A DNA stretch of 64,000 nt from Mayamaea pseudoterrestris (taxonomy: Eukaryota; Bacillariophyta; Bacillariophyceae; Sellaphorales; Sellaphoraceae), in NCBI GenBank assembly GCA_027923505.1, contig BROI01000018.1, positions 124,001-188,000 of the forward strand, written 5' to 3'. The position numbers and the translations under genes are program-made. A model generated the notes under the pieces. That model saw nothing but the letters and a program-made list of their open reading frames with translations, searched no databases and was not told the DNA's origin. The stretch's first letter is position 1. Every line of letters begins with the position of its first letter. Shown piece by piece: positions 1-9,496 of this stretch.

Positions 1-2956
1 TTCGGCCGGCATCATTTCCGTCTTGTTCAGAGCCAGCTTCTGATGCCCTGCCGTTGCAAGAATTGCCTGGACACCAACTCCCCAACCAGTCTCGGTACAT
101 CCTTCATTGTCATAACAGCTGTCGGACAACGAATGATACATCATCTTCGCCCATTCAGCGCCGTCACGCGCCTCTGAAATAGCTGTGATAGGCATGAGCT
201 GAATTCCATATGCAAGGTACGGAGCGCTTCCAAACCATGTTTGGAACTGTGTCATCGTTTGCCAAAGCATACCGACAGCAAATTCCACGTAGTTCTGGGG
301 ATAGATCTTGATATTGTCGTTTCCTCCTCTAATGATATGCCAATACATTTTGGTCGATCGAAGCTCGGTCGCAGTCGCGACCAAGCCAGCCGCATACACT
401 TCACGCGCGGCGCTCGTCAGCTTTGAATCATGGGCCTCTTCCCCGACAGCAATCATGACTTTACCGTAGAGGGCGACGCCTTCGTACGCAGCAACAGCCT
501 CGCTAGATGACTCTTGATTCTTGCCGTTCAGGTAGAGCATAGCAATACCACTCGCCCATGAATTGCCTTGATACCAGTCCTTTTGTCGCCAGCTTGGGAA
601 AAAATCGTCATCATCCGACGGATTGGCAATGTCTCGGATAAGAAGGAGAACATCCTCGAAGTGCTCACGTGCCCAATCATGGTCGAAATGCGAAAGGATC
701 GCGGCAGCATAAATCATGTACCCGTAATGAAAATGATGATCGTTGTAGAAGCCTGCGAAGGTGTGCCAAATCGATGAGACAGATCTGTCGCATACAAAAT
801 GTATCGCGCAATAATAAACTTACCGTTACCAAAATCAAGACCAGGATCCGTAAATGTCGGACAGTTGGGAAAGCGATTTCTACAGTCTCTGGTTGATTCG
901 TCAAAGTCACAGCCGCAACTCACGAGGCCACCCCACTCCGAATCATACACAAAGGGTGTGATGGCACTTCCATTGACCCAAATTTCCACTGCGCTACGTA
1001 GCTCAGACACAGCATTGTCCATGTCCTTCGATGATGGCAGCGAAATGCGGTTGCAAACGTCTGAATAAAGAGCATTTTTCCCGTTGCATATCTCGATTGT
1101 TTCTTCGGCTATTGCGAGAATGCGCCCAAGCTTGGCAAGGCGCTTGCCTGAAAAGTACGTGTCGCCGGCACCCTTTTTGTAGTACTTGGGAAGTGTGAAT
1201 TGAATGTCATCCTTTAAACTGTCCGCCAAGGACTCCATCGCCCAAGGCGCCGGTGGTCGAATGGCTCGCATGCCAATATCAGGTACATCTTCGTCGATTT
1301 CCCATTTCGCCCCACGAGTGAGACAGGCAGGCCCAATCATTGAATGCACGCAATAAATTTGAGAGTCAAATTTCGGCATGGTTTCGAACAAGTCGTAATG
1401 ATGGGGCAAGGCGAACGTAATAAGCTGACTGTTACTCACATCAGCGTCATCATGATCCGGCGACATGCGCTGCACATCCCAGTCAAATGTCAAGGCAATC
1501 TTGTCCTTGCTTTCGTCCACGGCGTAGCTAAATTTGGCGTCAGGTCCAGGATAGTAGTTGGAATGGTTTCGGAGAATGTCGCCATACAACCCTTGGCCGA
1601 GCATGAGAGCGCTCGGGTGCATCAATTCCTGATGACAGTAAATAGGGTTGCCGCCGGTACTGCAGGACTTGAGCCACGCGACACGCACCACAAGTGGCTT
1701 TGTCTTGAAATCATCACGTGCGTCGACCGTTCCCACCACCTGCAAGCTGAACCCAGATTCCTTACTGGAGACGCACCGAACATTGACAGGCTCTGAAAAG
1801 AAAGCCAACCATGAAAAGTCGCTCTCCGAAATAAGCATTTCGACTTCTCTTTCTACACGAAACGTTTTTGAATCGTCGCACTTGATTTTGTGTTGATCAA
1901 CAATGGGATCGGCGGCCAGAGACTTGATCGAGTTGATGGTGGGACGAATGTGCTTGCCGTCCTTAGTCTTGGCTTCAATGGCATCATATACCATGGTAAC
2001 GTAAGGCATTCCCTTGGCGATTGATGCATGCATCGGAAAGTCGTTCTGTACCGGTGAAAGAGTGTAAATAAATTAGCAAATCAGTATATGCGCCACGGAG
2101 ACACGCAGCATTATATAATACGTACCCATTCCAGTGTCACGCTCAAGCTCGACATGTTTCGAACAAAGTATTGGTTGGAAAGAATCTTTTCAATTTCACT
2201 GTCGCTACCGTCACTATTCTTGTCGCTGTGTGAGCTGCTCTTGTTACGCTTTTCGCCATGATGATCAACTCCAGCGCCAAGAACCATGCCGTATTCATCC
2301 ATGGAGTAAATCTGCACAATGGATGTTGACGCAGCAATGTGATTTGCAAAAAACTGAAGGCCAGGAATGGCTCCTGCCATGTCAATCAAGTAGGGAATCG
2401 AATATACGCGGTTGAGACCTGATGGTTCGCCGTCGGAGGTCATGAGTAAGTTTTGGTACCACGAGTTGGTGGGAAAAACTCGAGATTTGCCAGAGTGCTT
2501 CTCGTCGTGAAAGAGAAACTTGGGCGGGCGAGAATCTTTGGGACGCTTGAAGGCAGCGAGACCAAGATCGTGCACAGGATCCTTATTTGAAAGCGGGATG
2601 GCTCCAGTCGACACGTGGTGAAAGGTTTGCGGAATGAGCGAGTGCTTTGGTGGGACATCCGATCCTTCGTCTTGTTGCTTGTCGCTTCTTGCATATCCAA
2701 TGGCTCCGATGAGCGTAGCAAAGATAAGCACTGCCACAACGGCACGTCGGCACTTTTTCGTCGTCTTGCCGCCTTGACTTTCGTCAGCCCACCATGCACC
2801 GTTTCCTTGGCTCTGCTGAGGTCGAGCAGCCGAATTTTGAAAGGAAGTTCCGTTGGATCCGAGACCAGGCTCAGTGTCGGCGAGCAAACTCTTCGTTGAG
2901 ACCTCATCGGTGAGATTTGGCGATGGCAGAAGGAGCCGACTCGTTTCGGACGGCAT
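1..2956 (-). CDS. GH81 endo-1,3-beta-glucanase, 3' end outside window
   Basis: Hydrolyses internal beta-1,3-glucan bonds (laminarin, chrysolaminarin, callose-like glucans). I read three exons: 2126-2956, 824-2045 and 752 down to the window edge, with introns of 80 and 71 nt (GTACGT..CAG and GTAAGT..CAG). The ATG at 2956 is preferred because the longer frame begins with GTG. Residues ~75-100 form one hydrophobic segment after a basic stretch, giving a type II signal anchor, so the enzyme is probably membrane-tethered in the secretory pathway. GH81 landmarks are PTNSWYQNLL, the block DFPMHA..KGMPYVT formed across intron 1, FYNDHHFHYGY formed across intron 2 (catalytic Asp region) and NQESSSEA (the Glu-rich catalytic motif). 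At least 935 codons are present and no stop is reached at base 1. Family assignment is firm; substrate and location are inferred. Confidence 0.9.
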
Positions 2957-3646
2957 GACTTGCTGTTGTTGTCGGAGAAGTATACCCACTGATTGACGTC
3001 TTCTCGCTCGGAGACCTGCTTGACGAGAAATTCAAGTTAATTTCTCAAATAATGGCGCAGCAATGCCGATCAATAATATTTGGGTGGTCTTGGTGCAAAG
3101 ATGCGAATGGAATCGACGACGAAATGCGATATCATGGATGATGTCTTTCAAGAAACGGCAGGTGGCCGAGCGCGCCGGCCTGGTTGACTGACGCACTTTG
3201 GTTTCCCCGAATTACGTGTGTGCCACGTGGCAGATTCAGGAGCAACTGCGACGTCTTCCGTCAAGCAGCTTTAGCTATCCATTGCAGATGACAATTAAGA
3301 AAGACTGTCGTCAGTTAGTTGTATCAAGCTACATACACACAAGCCCAAACAATAAGCGAAGCATGTTCCAGCTAATGGCAAGCCTGCTACGTTACCTACC
3401 GATAGACCACCAAGGATGAGTGAATAACAAAGAATCGTTAACTTTGTAGATGTAGCAGACTCCTTCATTGTGTCGATACCAAAAGGGAATATTGATTTAT
3501 GTCTATGTGTGTTGTAGCGTATTTTTTATAATATGCAATGTTGGACATTACTAGGCGCAAATAAGAACCGAAAAGGTAGCAAATGAACATGCGAACAGCC
3601 TGTCGAAGCACGAGGACGAGGCATCGAAGGGCTCGAAAACACAACA
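2957..3646. other. Intergenic stretch, no gene recognised
   Basis: Upstream of the GH81 gene and downstream of the gene at 3647. It holds only short frames with non-ATG starts. I see no RNA gene or ordered repeat. The part next to 2956 is the expected GH81 promoter. Confidence 0.5.
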
Positions 3647-4147
3647 TCAATCCGTCGAGACGAAACGCAACATTTCCTCCTCAAGTAACTGGCGGTCCCA
3701 GTCTCGATGAGAGTCCATGAATGCAGCCCTTTCAAGGGCATTCGGCGCAGAAGTTTCATTGACAATCTCTGGTCGAAAGGATGCATTGTAGTAGGACTCA
3801 TTGCTGTTTGGTATGGTCTCTTGCATGAAATCTTCCGTAGTTCGATTATTCATGCCAATGGATCCATCTTCGTTAAAGGTGGAGGCCGCATGATGATTCA
3901 TGGATCCAATCTGTCCCGGATATACAAAGCGATATCCATATCGACATGGATCGTCGCGCGGGTCCTCCGGTTCGACGAAATGGTCGGACGGGTACAAGGC
4001 TTCCTGAAGACTCGACAAGGGTCGGTGCAAGGCCGCGTCTCCAACGTGCGAGGAAGACGACCAGTGCATGGAGCTAAAGGTGCGAGCGGTCGCGGAGCTG
4101 CACCTAGAAATCTTGGAGAGGAGCGCCTTGGAAGCGTGGGCAATCAT
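3647..4147 (-). CDS. Hypothetical protein, mitochondrial-type N-terminus
   Basis: A 166-residue uninterrupted frame from ATG at 4147; the longer frame to 4486 starts with GTG and its extra part is low-complexity Thr/Pro/His. The first ~30 residues (MIAHASKALLSKISRCSSA..) are rich in Ser, Ala, Arg and Lys with no acidic residue, as in a mitochondrial presequence. The rest is polar and acidic, with EPEDPRDDPCRYGYRFVYPGQIGS near the middle and a charged end (RDWDRQLLEEEMLRF). I recognise no family. The middle motif looks conserved rather than random, and the length suits a small mitochondrial protein such as a complex subunit, but that is a guess. The 397 bp to the tRNA upstream would hold its promoter. 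Confidence 0.6.
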   Translation of the reverse strand: MIAHASKALLSKISRCSSATARTFSSMHWSSSSHVGDAALHRPLSSLQEALYPSDHFVEPEDPRDDPCRYGYRFVYPGQIGSMNHHAASTFNEDGSIGMNNRTTEDFMQETIPNSNESYYNASFRPEIVNETSAPNALERAAFMDSHRDWDRQLLEEEMLRFVSTD

Positions 4148-4543
4148 TCTTTCAAACTTGTTTGGATGGCGGCGAGTTGTATTGGTAGTGCAAGTTGTGA
4201 TTGTCGTTGTGGGCTTTGTGTGAGCAAGAGAGATAACGATGATGTCAAAGAGAGATTGCAAATAGGTTGATATCGTATGGCCTTGATCAGTGGTGTCGGG
4301 GCTGTCTCGTTGAGAGAAGTGAGGCTTCACTTGCCTGTCAGCAGCAATGATGATGCAACAGCCTCGGCGCGGTGGGAGCGGTGCTTGATGGCGTGTGGAG
4401 TGGAATGGAAGACTAACAAATATCGGTCCATGCGAGCGCAGTAGAGCACTTGAAAACAATGTGCGAACGTTCGTGCTCAACTTCACAGATGCTTTTGTTT
4501 ATTTACCAAATGACCCAATTACGTCAGACTATGGTCGACTCCT

Positions 4544-4615
4544 TTCCTGGTGGCGCAATGGTAGCGCGTGACACTCCTAATGTCAAGGTTGCAAGTTCGA
4601 GTCCTGCTCAGGAAA
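4544..4615 (+). tRNA. tRNA-Arg, anticodon CCT
   Basis: A 72-nt cloverleaf without intron. The acceptor stem is TTCCTGG with TCAGGAA (one G-T pair) plus discriminator A. The D stem is GCGC/GCGC. The anticodon stem TGACA/TGTCA closes the loop CTCCTAA, giving anticodon CCT (codon AGG). The T arm GCAAG-TTCGAGT-CCTGC has one A-C mismatch. Internal A-box (TGGCGCAATGG) and B-box (AGTTCGAGTCC) are intact, and a T5 run at about 4618 is a standard Pol III terminator. It looks functional. Confidence 0.9.
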
Positions 4616-5590
4616 TATTTTTACTTTATCTACCGGTAGTATGATTCAAAAAGCATGAAGTCATCCTCGAGTATAAGGAAAAGAGCGTGCATGCCCTGTT
4701 GTGCGCAATCTATGTTGCGCACGTCAAGGTTTACTACATGGCCAACATGTTTAAAATTGTCAAAGCAAGCTGCGCCAAGTGCCTACCGTAGATATTGCCC
4801 CTGATTACTTGGATGCGCACAATGCGCGTGGCCGGTACTTTGGCGCGGCCAAAGCCTTTTATACTGTCATTACAAAGAATACGAAGCGGCTCTTTCCAAA
4901 TGTGATTACTGGCTTGCCTCGAGTCCTGGCGTCAAAGGAGGATGCTAATGAAGCTAGGTGGGGCGGAGTTGTTCCTGTCCCAAAAATGTTTCTTTCGACG
5001 CTCGATTGACAGGCTAAGGTTTGGATTGCGAACGACCTTGCCGGACTCTTCTGATTCTGAGTCGGGCTCTAATGCGAGTGTTGAGTTGTAGATTGATGGG
5101 GCACACTGGTCGCAGTGTGGCAGCATCAGTAAGTGTATGTCACTACATGCTGTTTGTGCTTGCAGGCAGAATGTAAATCCATACACTGGAATAATGAGAT
5201 TGTTAACTAGCGCTTTAATACAAAAACAACCAACTCCGTTACGTTCTATACTCGCCACGCTAGCGTCCTATCCTTTTTCGCGAGAAAAGGATGCATGGCT
5301 GCAACGCTCAATCACCCGACTGGCTTATCAGTTTTCGTTGATGCATTCATTTAATGCACCATCTAAACGTCATTCAGCCGTGAGTTTCAATTGATTATCA
5401 ACAAGCACGATCCTTTCCTTTTATTCCCAATTCGAACACCACAATGCATCTAACAGGCATCATAGTGAAGGACCTGCTGGATCAATCCGGATCGCTTCAA
5501 CGCCAGCAGCGCATCATCGGAGGTGCATGATCCAGCAGGCCCAGCCTAGGCCTACTAGAGACCAGAGACTGGGCAATTGGTCTGCCCGGC
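4616..5590. other. Intergenic stretch with small hairpins, no gene recognised
   Basis: Only short frames lacking recognisable motifs. It contains perfect short dyads, for example GTGCGCAA with TTGCGCAC near 4700-4725 and ATCCTTTT with AAAAGGAT near 5269-5291, and the longer inverted repeat listed at 5473-5539. No RNA gene is evident. Confidence 0.45.
5473..5539. repeat. Perfect 12-bp inverted repeat downstream of a small gene
   Basis: CCTGCTGGATCA at 5473-5484 pairs with TGATCCAGCAGG at 5528-5539, leaving a 43-nt loop. It lies 50 bp beyond the stop of the minus-strand gene at 5591, so it could be a 3' UTR hairpin of that mRNA. Confidence 0.5.
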
Positions 5591-5953
5591 TCATCCAAAG
5601 CAGAATCCGCCTGTGCAAGAAGAGGAGAGAATGGATGATGGATGAGTATGCGTGCGGTGTGCGTTGTCGATGATCTCGGCGTGCGCGGTTCTGTTATTTG
5701 CGCTACCATTCGAGAGGTCGACACCACAACCTGTCCATCAACAGTAATTCGTGCAGGTTTTCACAATTCTTTGCTGTGACTTACACTTGCGCGCAGGATT
5801 GATGTTGGGGTCTGAAACGACGCTCGGGTTGTCGAGGCCCGTCATGCTCGCAGACTTGATTTCACTCATGCCCATTTGCACAGGACGAGCAGGGTTGAGA
5901 AAAGCGACGGCAGCACCGATGATAACGGCAGAGGTAAGGGCAAAGAGCTTCAT
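5591..5953 (-). CDS. Small plastid/secretory-targeted protein, unknown function
   Basis: Start ATG at 5953. The N-terminus MKLFALTSAVIIGAAVAFLN is a signal peptide ending in an A-F junction, the bipartite-targeting pattern of complex plastids. Exon 1 (5785-5953) ends at T|GTAAGTC; after a 54-nt intron exon 2 (5591-5730) continues in frame to TGA, giving 102 residues. Inside exon 2 a pyrimidine-rich TTCTTGCACAG is an excellent second acceptor. With a donor at GTAGCG this defines a 96-nt segment, divisible by three, so splicing or retention both keep the frame (70 or 102 residues). The end is Cys/Gly-rich (GGFCFG). No family recognised; the exon 2 structure is uncertain. Confidence 0.5.
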
Positions 5954-6392
5954 GGTGGATTTCTTTCGAGAAGGCACGAAAGTATTATGATGGTGATGAT
6001 CGCGCAAGTAGTGGTGGATGGAAGGTCATCATCGATTCCAATTTGTCGCTGGTCGCACCGCGACAACACTCCTTTCGCCCACCTTAGCTATCCGCTTGCA
6101 AGCTGAACAGTGTCAAACGCATCATATCAGTACTTGTATAAGAAGTATGAAAATACGCGCAGTCAAGTCCAATCGCTATAATAAGACAATTTCAGCACAT
6201 AGAACGCAAACAAGACCTACTACTTAAATAGGGCATGCTACCCAATCGCCATGATCCATGTTTCCAAAGATAAGTACATGCATCCAGAGGTTTTTCCAAC
6301 CAGGTCCTGTATTACCTACTAGCATCTTAGAGTCCAGACACTGGGAAACTGGTTCCGCCAGAGCTCCTCAACAATGAAGACGTACTTGCTCA
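5954..6392. other. Intergenic stretch, no gene recognised
   Basis: Lies between the 5' end of the small targeted gene and the 3' end of the USP gene. Around 6330-6360 a short block (CTACTAG, then CCAGACACTGGGAAACTGG, then CCGCC) loosely resembles the block at about 5550-5590 (CTACTAG..CCAGAGACTGGGCAATTGG..GCC), suggesting a small dispersed repeat. Nothing else is evident. Confidence 0.35.
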
Positions 6393-9068
6393 CTAATCGA
6401 GGCCGTACAGTAGCATGTAAGCGAGCTCCTGCTTGCTTTCCGACGAAACAATTCTATCTAACGAGGTCATCGCAGTCGATGTGTCGTCAAATCCAACCCA
6501 GACGGGAGTTGCAGCTGTTGAAGGGACGCCATCGGTTGCAGGGGTTCCCTCAGGGATGACGCGTAGCGCATCGGCTGAATAATGGCCCGACTCTGCACGA
6601 GGACCGTGATGGTATACTATGCTTTTGAGTGAGTACACCTTCGAGGCACTTGCCCAGTCCACATGTGGTGCCCAAAAAAAGTCCAAGTCGAGCTTTTCAG
6701 AGAGCGAGACTGGATCTTTTTTCTTCTTTAGCACATACTCGATTCGCGGTGGCTTCGGACTGTTGTTTTCTGTGTTTTCGTCCGTGACGGGCTCGGTAAT
6801 CTTGTTCTCCGACCAGATGAATCGCTTAAGGTGAAGAATGAGAAATTGCGGTCTGTTTCGCAGAATATGAGTCAGGGATTAGAATGTCTACAACATCTCT
6901 CGGCTTGCGCTAGTCAGCAGCAAAACTTACCTGGAAATGACGCGCATTGTTTGCAAAGCATGCGTACCGTCCGTACAACGCTCACACTTGATTTCGCGAA
7001 CTTCCGCCTGAAAAAACTTCACCAAACCAGCCGCAACGGATGCTTTTTTGCTGTCAGCATTGTCGGTAGTTTCTTCTGAGCAGACGTCAATTGAGACGTG
7101 GCGGTAAAACTCTTCTTTTGACCTGCCAAACGAAGTGTACAAGATGAGGATCGAAGTGTTACGCATAAGCACCCGTGTATGTGCGTGGACTCACCTAGTA
7201 TAGTTGCATGAGTTGCACTTTAAACTAACCTCAACCGTCATTCGAAACTTATCCGTAGGAAGCAAGACCTCGGCAGAGTCGATGGTAGACGACTTTGGAT
7301 CATCGGTTGCGGCTATCGGCGCTGCCATTCCATCGAGCGCAGCAGAGTCCACATGAGATTCCTTTGCCTTTCCCGCCAAGACTTCCTTTTCCAGTTCTTC
7401 ATGCATGCTCTCGACGAGATCACTGATAAACTCGTGAGCGTCTCGTTGCAAATTGCCGGCAAACTTATCAGTAAGCTTGTCGATTTCAGCTTTGACGCCA
7501 TCGAGACGGACGGACTTGTTATCAGTTGTATCAGCTACTCGTTCAGCAAGTTGAACAACCTGTTGAGTGAGTGGGCCACCTCTGTTGCGTAGCTGCGCCA
7601 AGAGTGCATGTGCGGTGAAAAGCATTTGCAGCGACGCAGCCATATAACAAGTGTTACCAAGGTTATACATGCCTCGAAACTTAAAGATTGGCTTTTCCTT
7701 GACCAATTCATCATCCTTGACGGTATCATTAGTATTTTCAACATTGGTATTGGATCGAAATTGCAGCCGCGAGCGCTCAAAGCTATCTGATCGAAAGCGC
7801 TTGTACTCCTTGCCGCCGTGCGAAAGTCTTCGACCCCGCTCCGTACTCGGTCCAAATGAACAAAAACTGGCCCGTTTAGAACATGAAAGAAGTGGCTTTG
7901 TGGGACTACTCACAATGTCATCTTTTGTAATGGCCGAAAAAGGTGACTTCGTGCCGAAAAGAGCCATGGCCGCCTTCTCGGATGACGACGTTCGAGTCGG
8001 ACTAGTGTGGAGCCACTTATCGGATCGCTGGAGCTCATTTTTTCGCAAAGATTGCTTGATGATCTGAGCTGATCGTGGTGTAGTTGCATAGCGTGTAGGT
8101 GATGGCGACGGTGTGTCAATTTGAGTCGATGTGCTGTTGCGTTCAAGTAGTGCTCTTGGTGAAGGTTTCGACGGCGTCGAAGAAGCTGGTTTGGCAAGGA
8201 AGTATGATGTCAGTGTTCCCTTTTCGTTCTTCGGTAAAGTTTTAGTTCCAGGAGTGACGCTCCGATCCGGTCTACTTGGAGTGGTCAGGTGACTTTGAAA
8301 CAAGAAATCCTCATCGTCGGATTCGGCGTCGCTTTGAATCTTGCTTGTGATTCGGTGCTTGCGTTTCGTGACCACGTTTGTCCGACTCAGCGTCGGTGGA
8401 CGGCTTACCTCCTCGTCCGAATCTTCCCCCAAGAGATCACCGAGTTCAAATTCTTGTTGATCGTCAATGGTAGGAGACGTGTGATGCAACGATGACTCCT
8501 GCTGTTGCTGAGGCCTACTTTGAAGGCTTTCGTCATCTGAAAAGTCGAGTTTGAGATCCAACTGTTGTTGCTGTTTTTTCTTTGTGTAAATTGAATTGTC
8601 TAATCGATCCGGAAATATTCTTTTTGCCAGCTCGCTCTTCGCCGTGTTGCTGCCCATTGCATTCGGTCGCGCACCTCTTCCAAATGCTACTCGTGGACGG
8701 GCGGGTTGATGCTTTCTGCGAGCACCCAATGCCTTGCCACTCGATTGCTCGAGAAATGACTCGGCTTGCGGATTCTTCTTCCTGTACAAGTACGACAATT
8801 TTTCTGCGAAGGCGGCAAACGAAACGGCATCTGCTGGTCCGCTCATGACGTAAATCTCATCCTTTTTCGCATGCTGGATGCGAATGGATTCCGCATCTTG
8901 GTCAATGATCAACTCTGCAATGTCCTTTGGTTTGACTTCATACTTTCCTCCCCCAAAGTAAAGTCTATTTTCTTCAATTGTTGCTTTTGATGCACCGAAA
9001 TGCTTGGATTGGAGGCGAACATGCAGCTCAAAGTTGTCAAAGTCGCAGGCAATGTCTCGCTTCTTCAT
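6393..9068 (-). CDS. Ubiquitin-specific protease with N-terminal PH-like domain (USP37-like)
   Basis: Removes ubiquitin from protein conjugates. Three exons, 7195-9068, 6931-7122 and 6393-6852, are joined through 72- and 78-nt introns and sum to 842 codons. ATG at 9068 is used because the longer frame starts with TTG. Residues ~1-105 (DNFELHVRLQSKHFGASKATIEENRLYFGG..) resemble the PH-like fold at the N-terminus of USP37/26/29. A ~350-residue Ser/Gln-rich linker follows. The USP core has the Cys box GMYNLGNTCYMAA near residue 470, RDAHEFISDL, a zinc finger split between exons (CNSC and KCERC), the PQFLILHLKRF block and the His box SGHYSADAL near residue 770. Catalytic Cys and His are present, so it should be active. 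USP37 orthology, with its cell-cycle role, is an inference from architecture. Confidence 0.88.
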
Positions 9069-9496
9069 GCTGTTCGGAATCCGATAGCGCAACAGAAAAT
9101 GGAGTGGAATAGCTAAATACCTTCAGAGGCTGCCTGACTCTCCATATGTTGATGCAGCCAGTATCTACCGGCTGCTTTGACTTGTAGCTTCTGATCTCGC
9201 CCCTCGCCCGCTGTCTTCCTCTTGGTTGTGTGTTTGGCGCGCCATGATTTGAACGGAAAGACGGAACCGATATGACGTCATGATGAGTGTCGCGGTGTGA
9301 CAGGTCAAAGTCTGGCACATGGCGTCATGGGGCATATTTATTGCAGTCACGAGGCACCCGTTGCGCATATCATGATCATCGCCAAAAGCAGTTTCGAACC
9401 TGTCTGCACCTCTCTCAACGTCCTAAGTTCATTCGTCTACAGCACCGGTAGGTTCGTCCATCATAGAGGGAACTCTACATAGCGATAGCAAAAGTC
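9069..9496. promoter_or_regulatory. Divergent promoter region between USP and CA-like genes, with a CRE palindrome
   Basis: 428 bp between two outward-facing starts. A perfect bZIP/CRE palindrome TGACGTCA lies at 9273-9280, about 220 bp before the CA-like gene. TGACGT elements control CO2-responsive carbonic anhydrase promoters in diatoms (established for Phaeodactylum ptca1). The link here is suggestive only, because the downstream gene is probably non-catalytic and broken. Confidence 0.35.

Noticed and set aside
4932-5258. 108-residue minus-strand frame
   Set aside because: Non-ATG start, no motif and no splice signals; treated as chance.
5591-5593. TGA of the small plastid-type gene as a selenocysteine codon
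   Set aside because: The frame continues only 14 more codons, no selenoprotein family matches, and no SECIS-like structure is evident.
9370-9410. tRNA-like B-box (GGTTCGAAAC) on minus
   Set aside because: No cloverleaf can be drawn around it.
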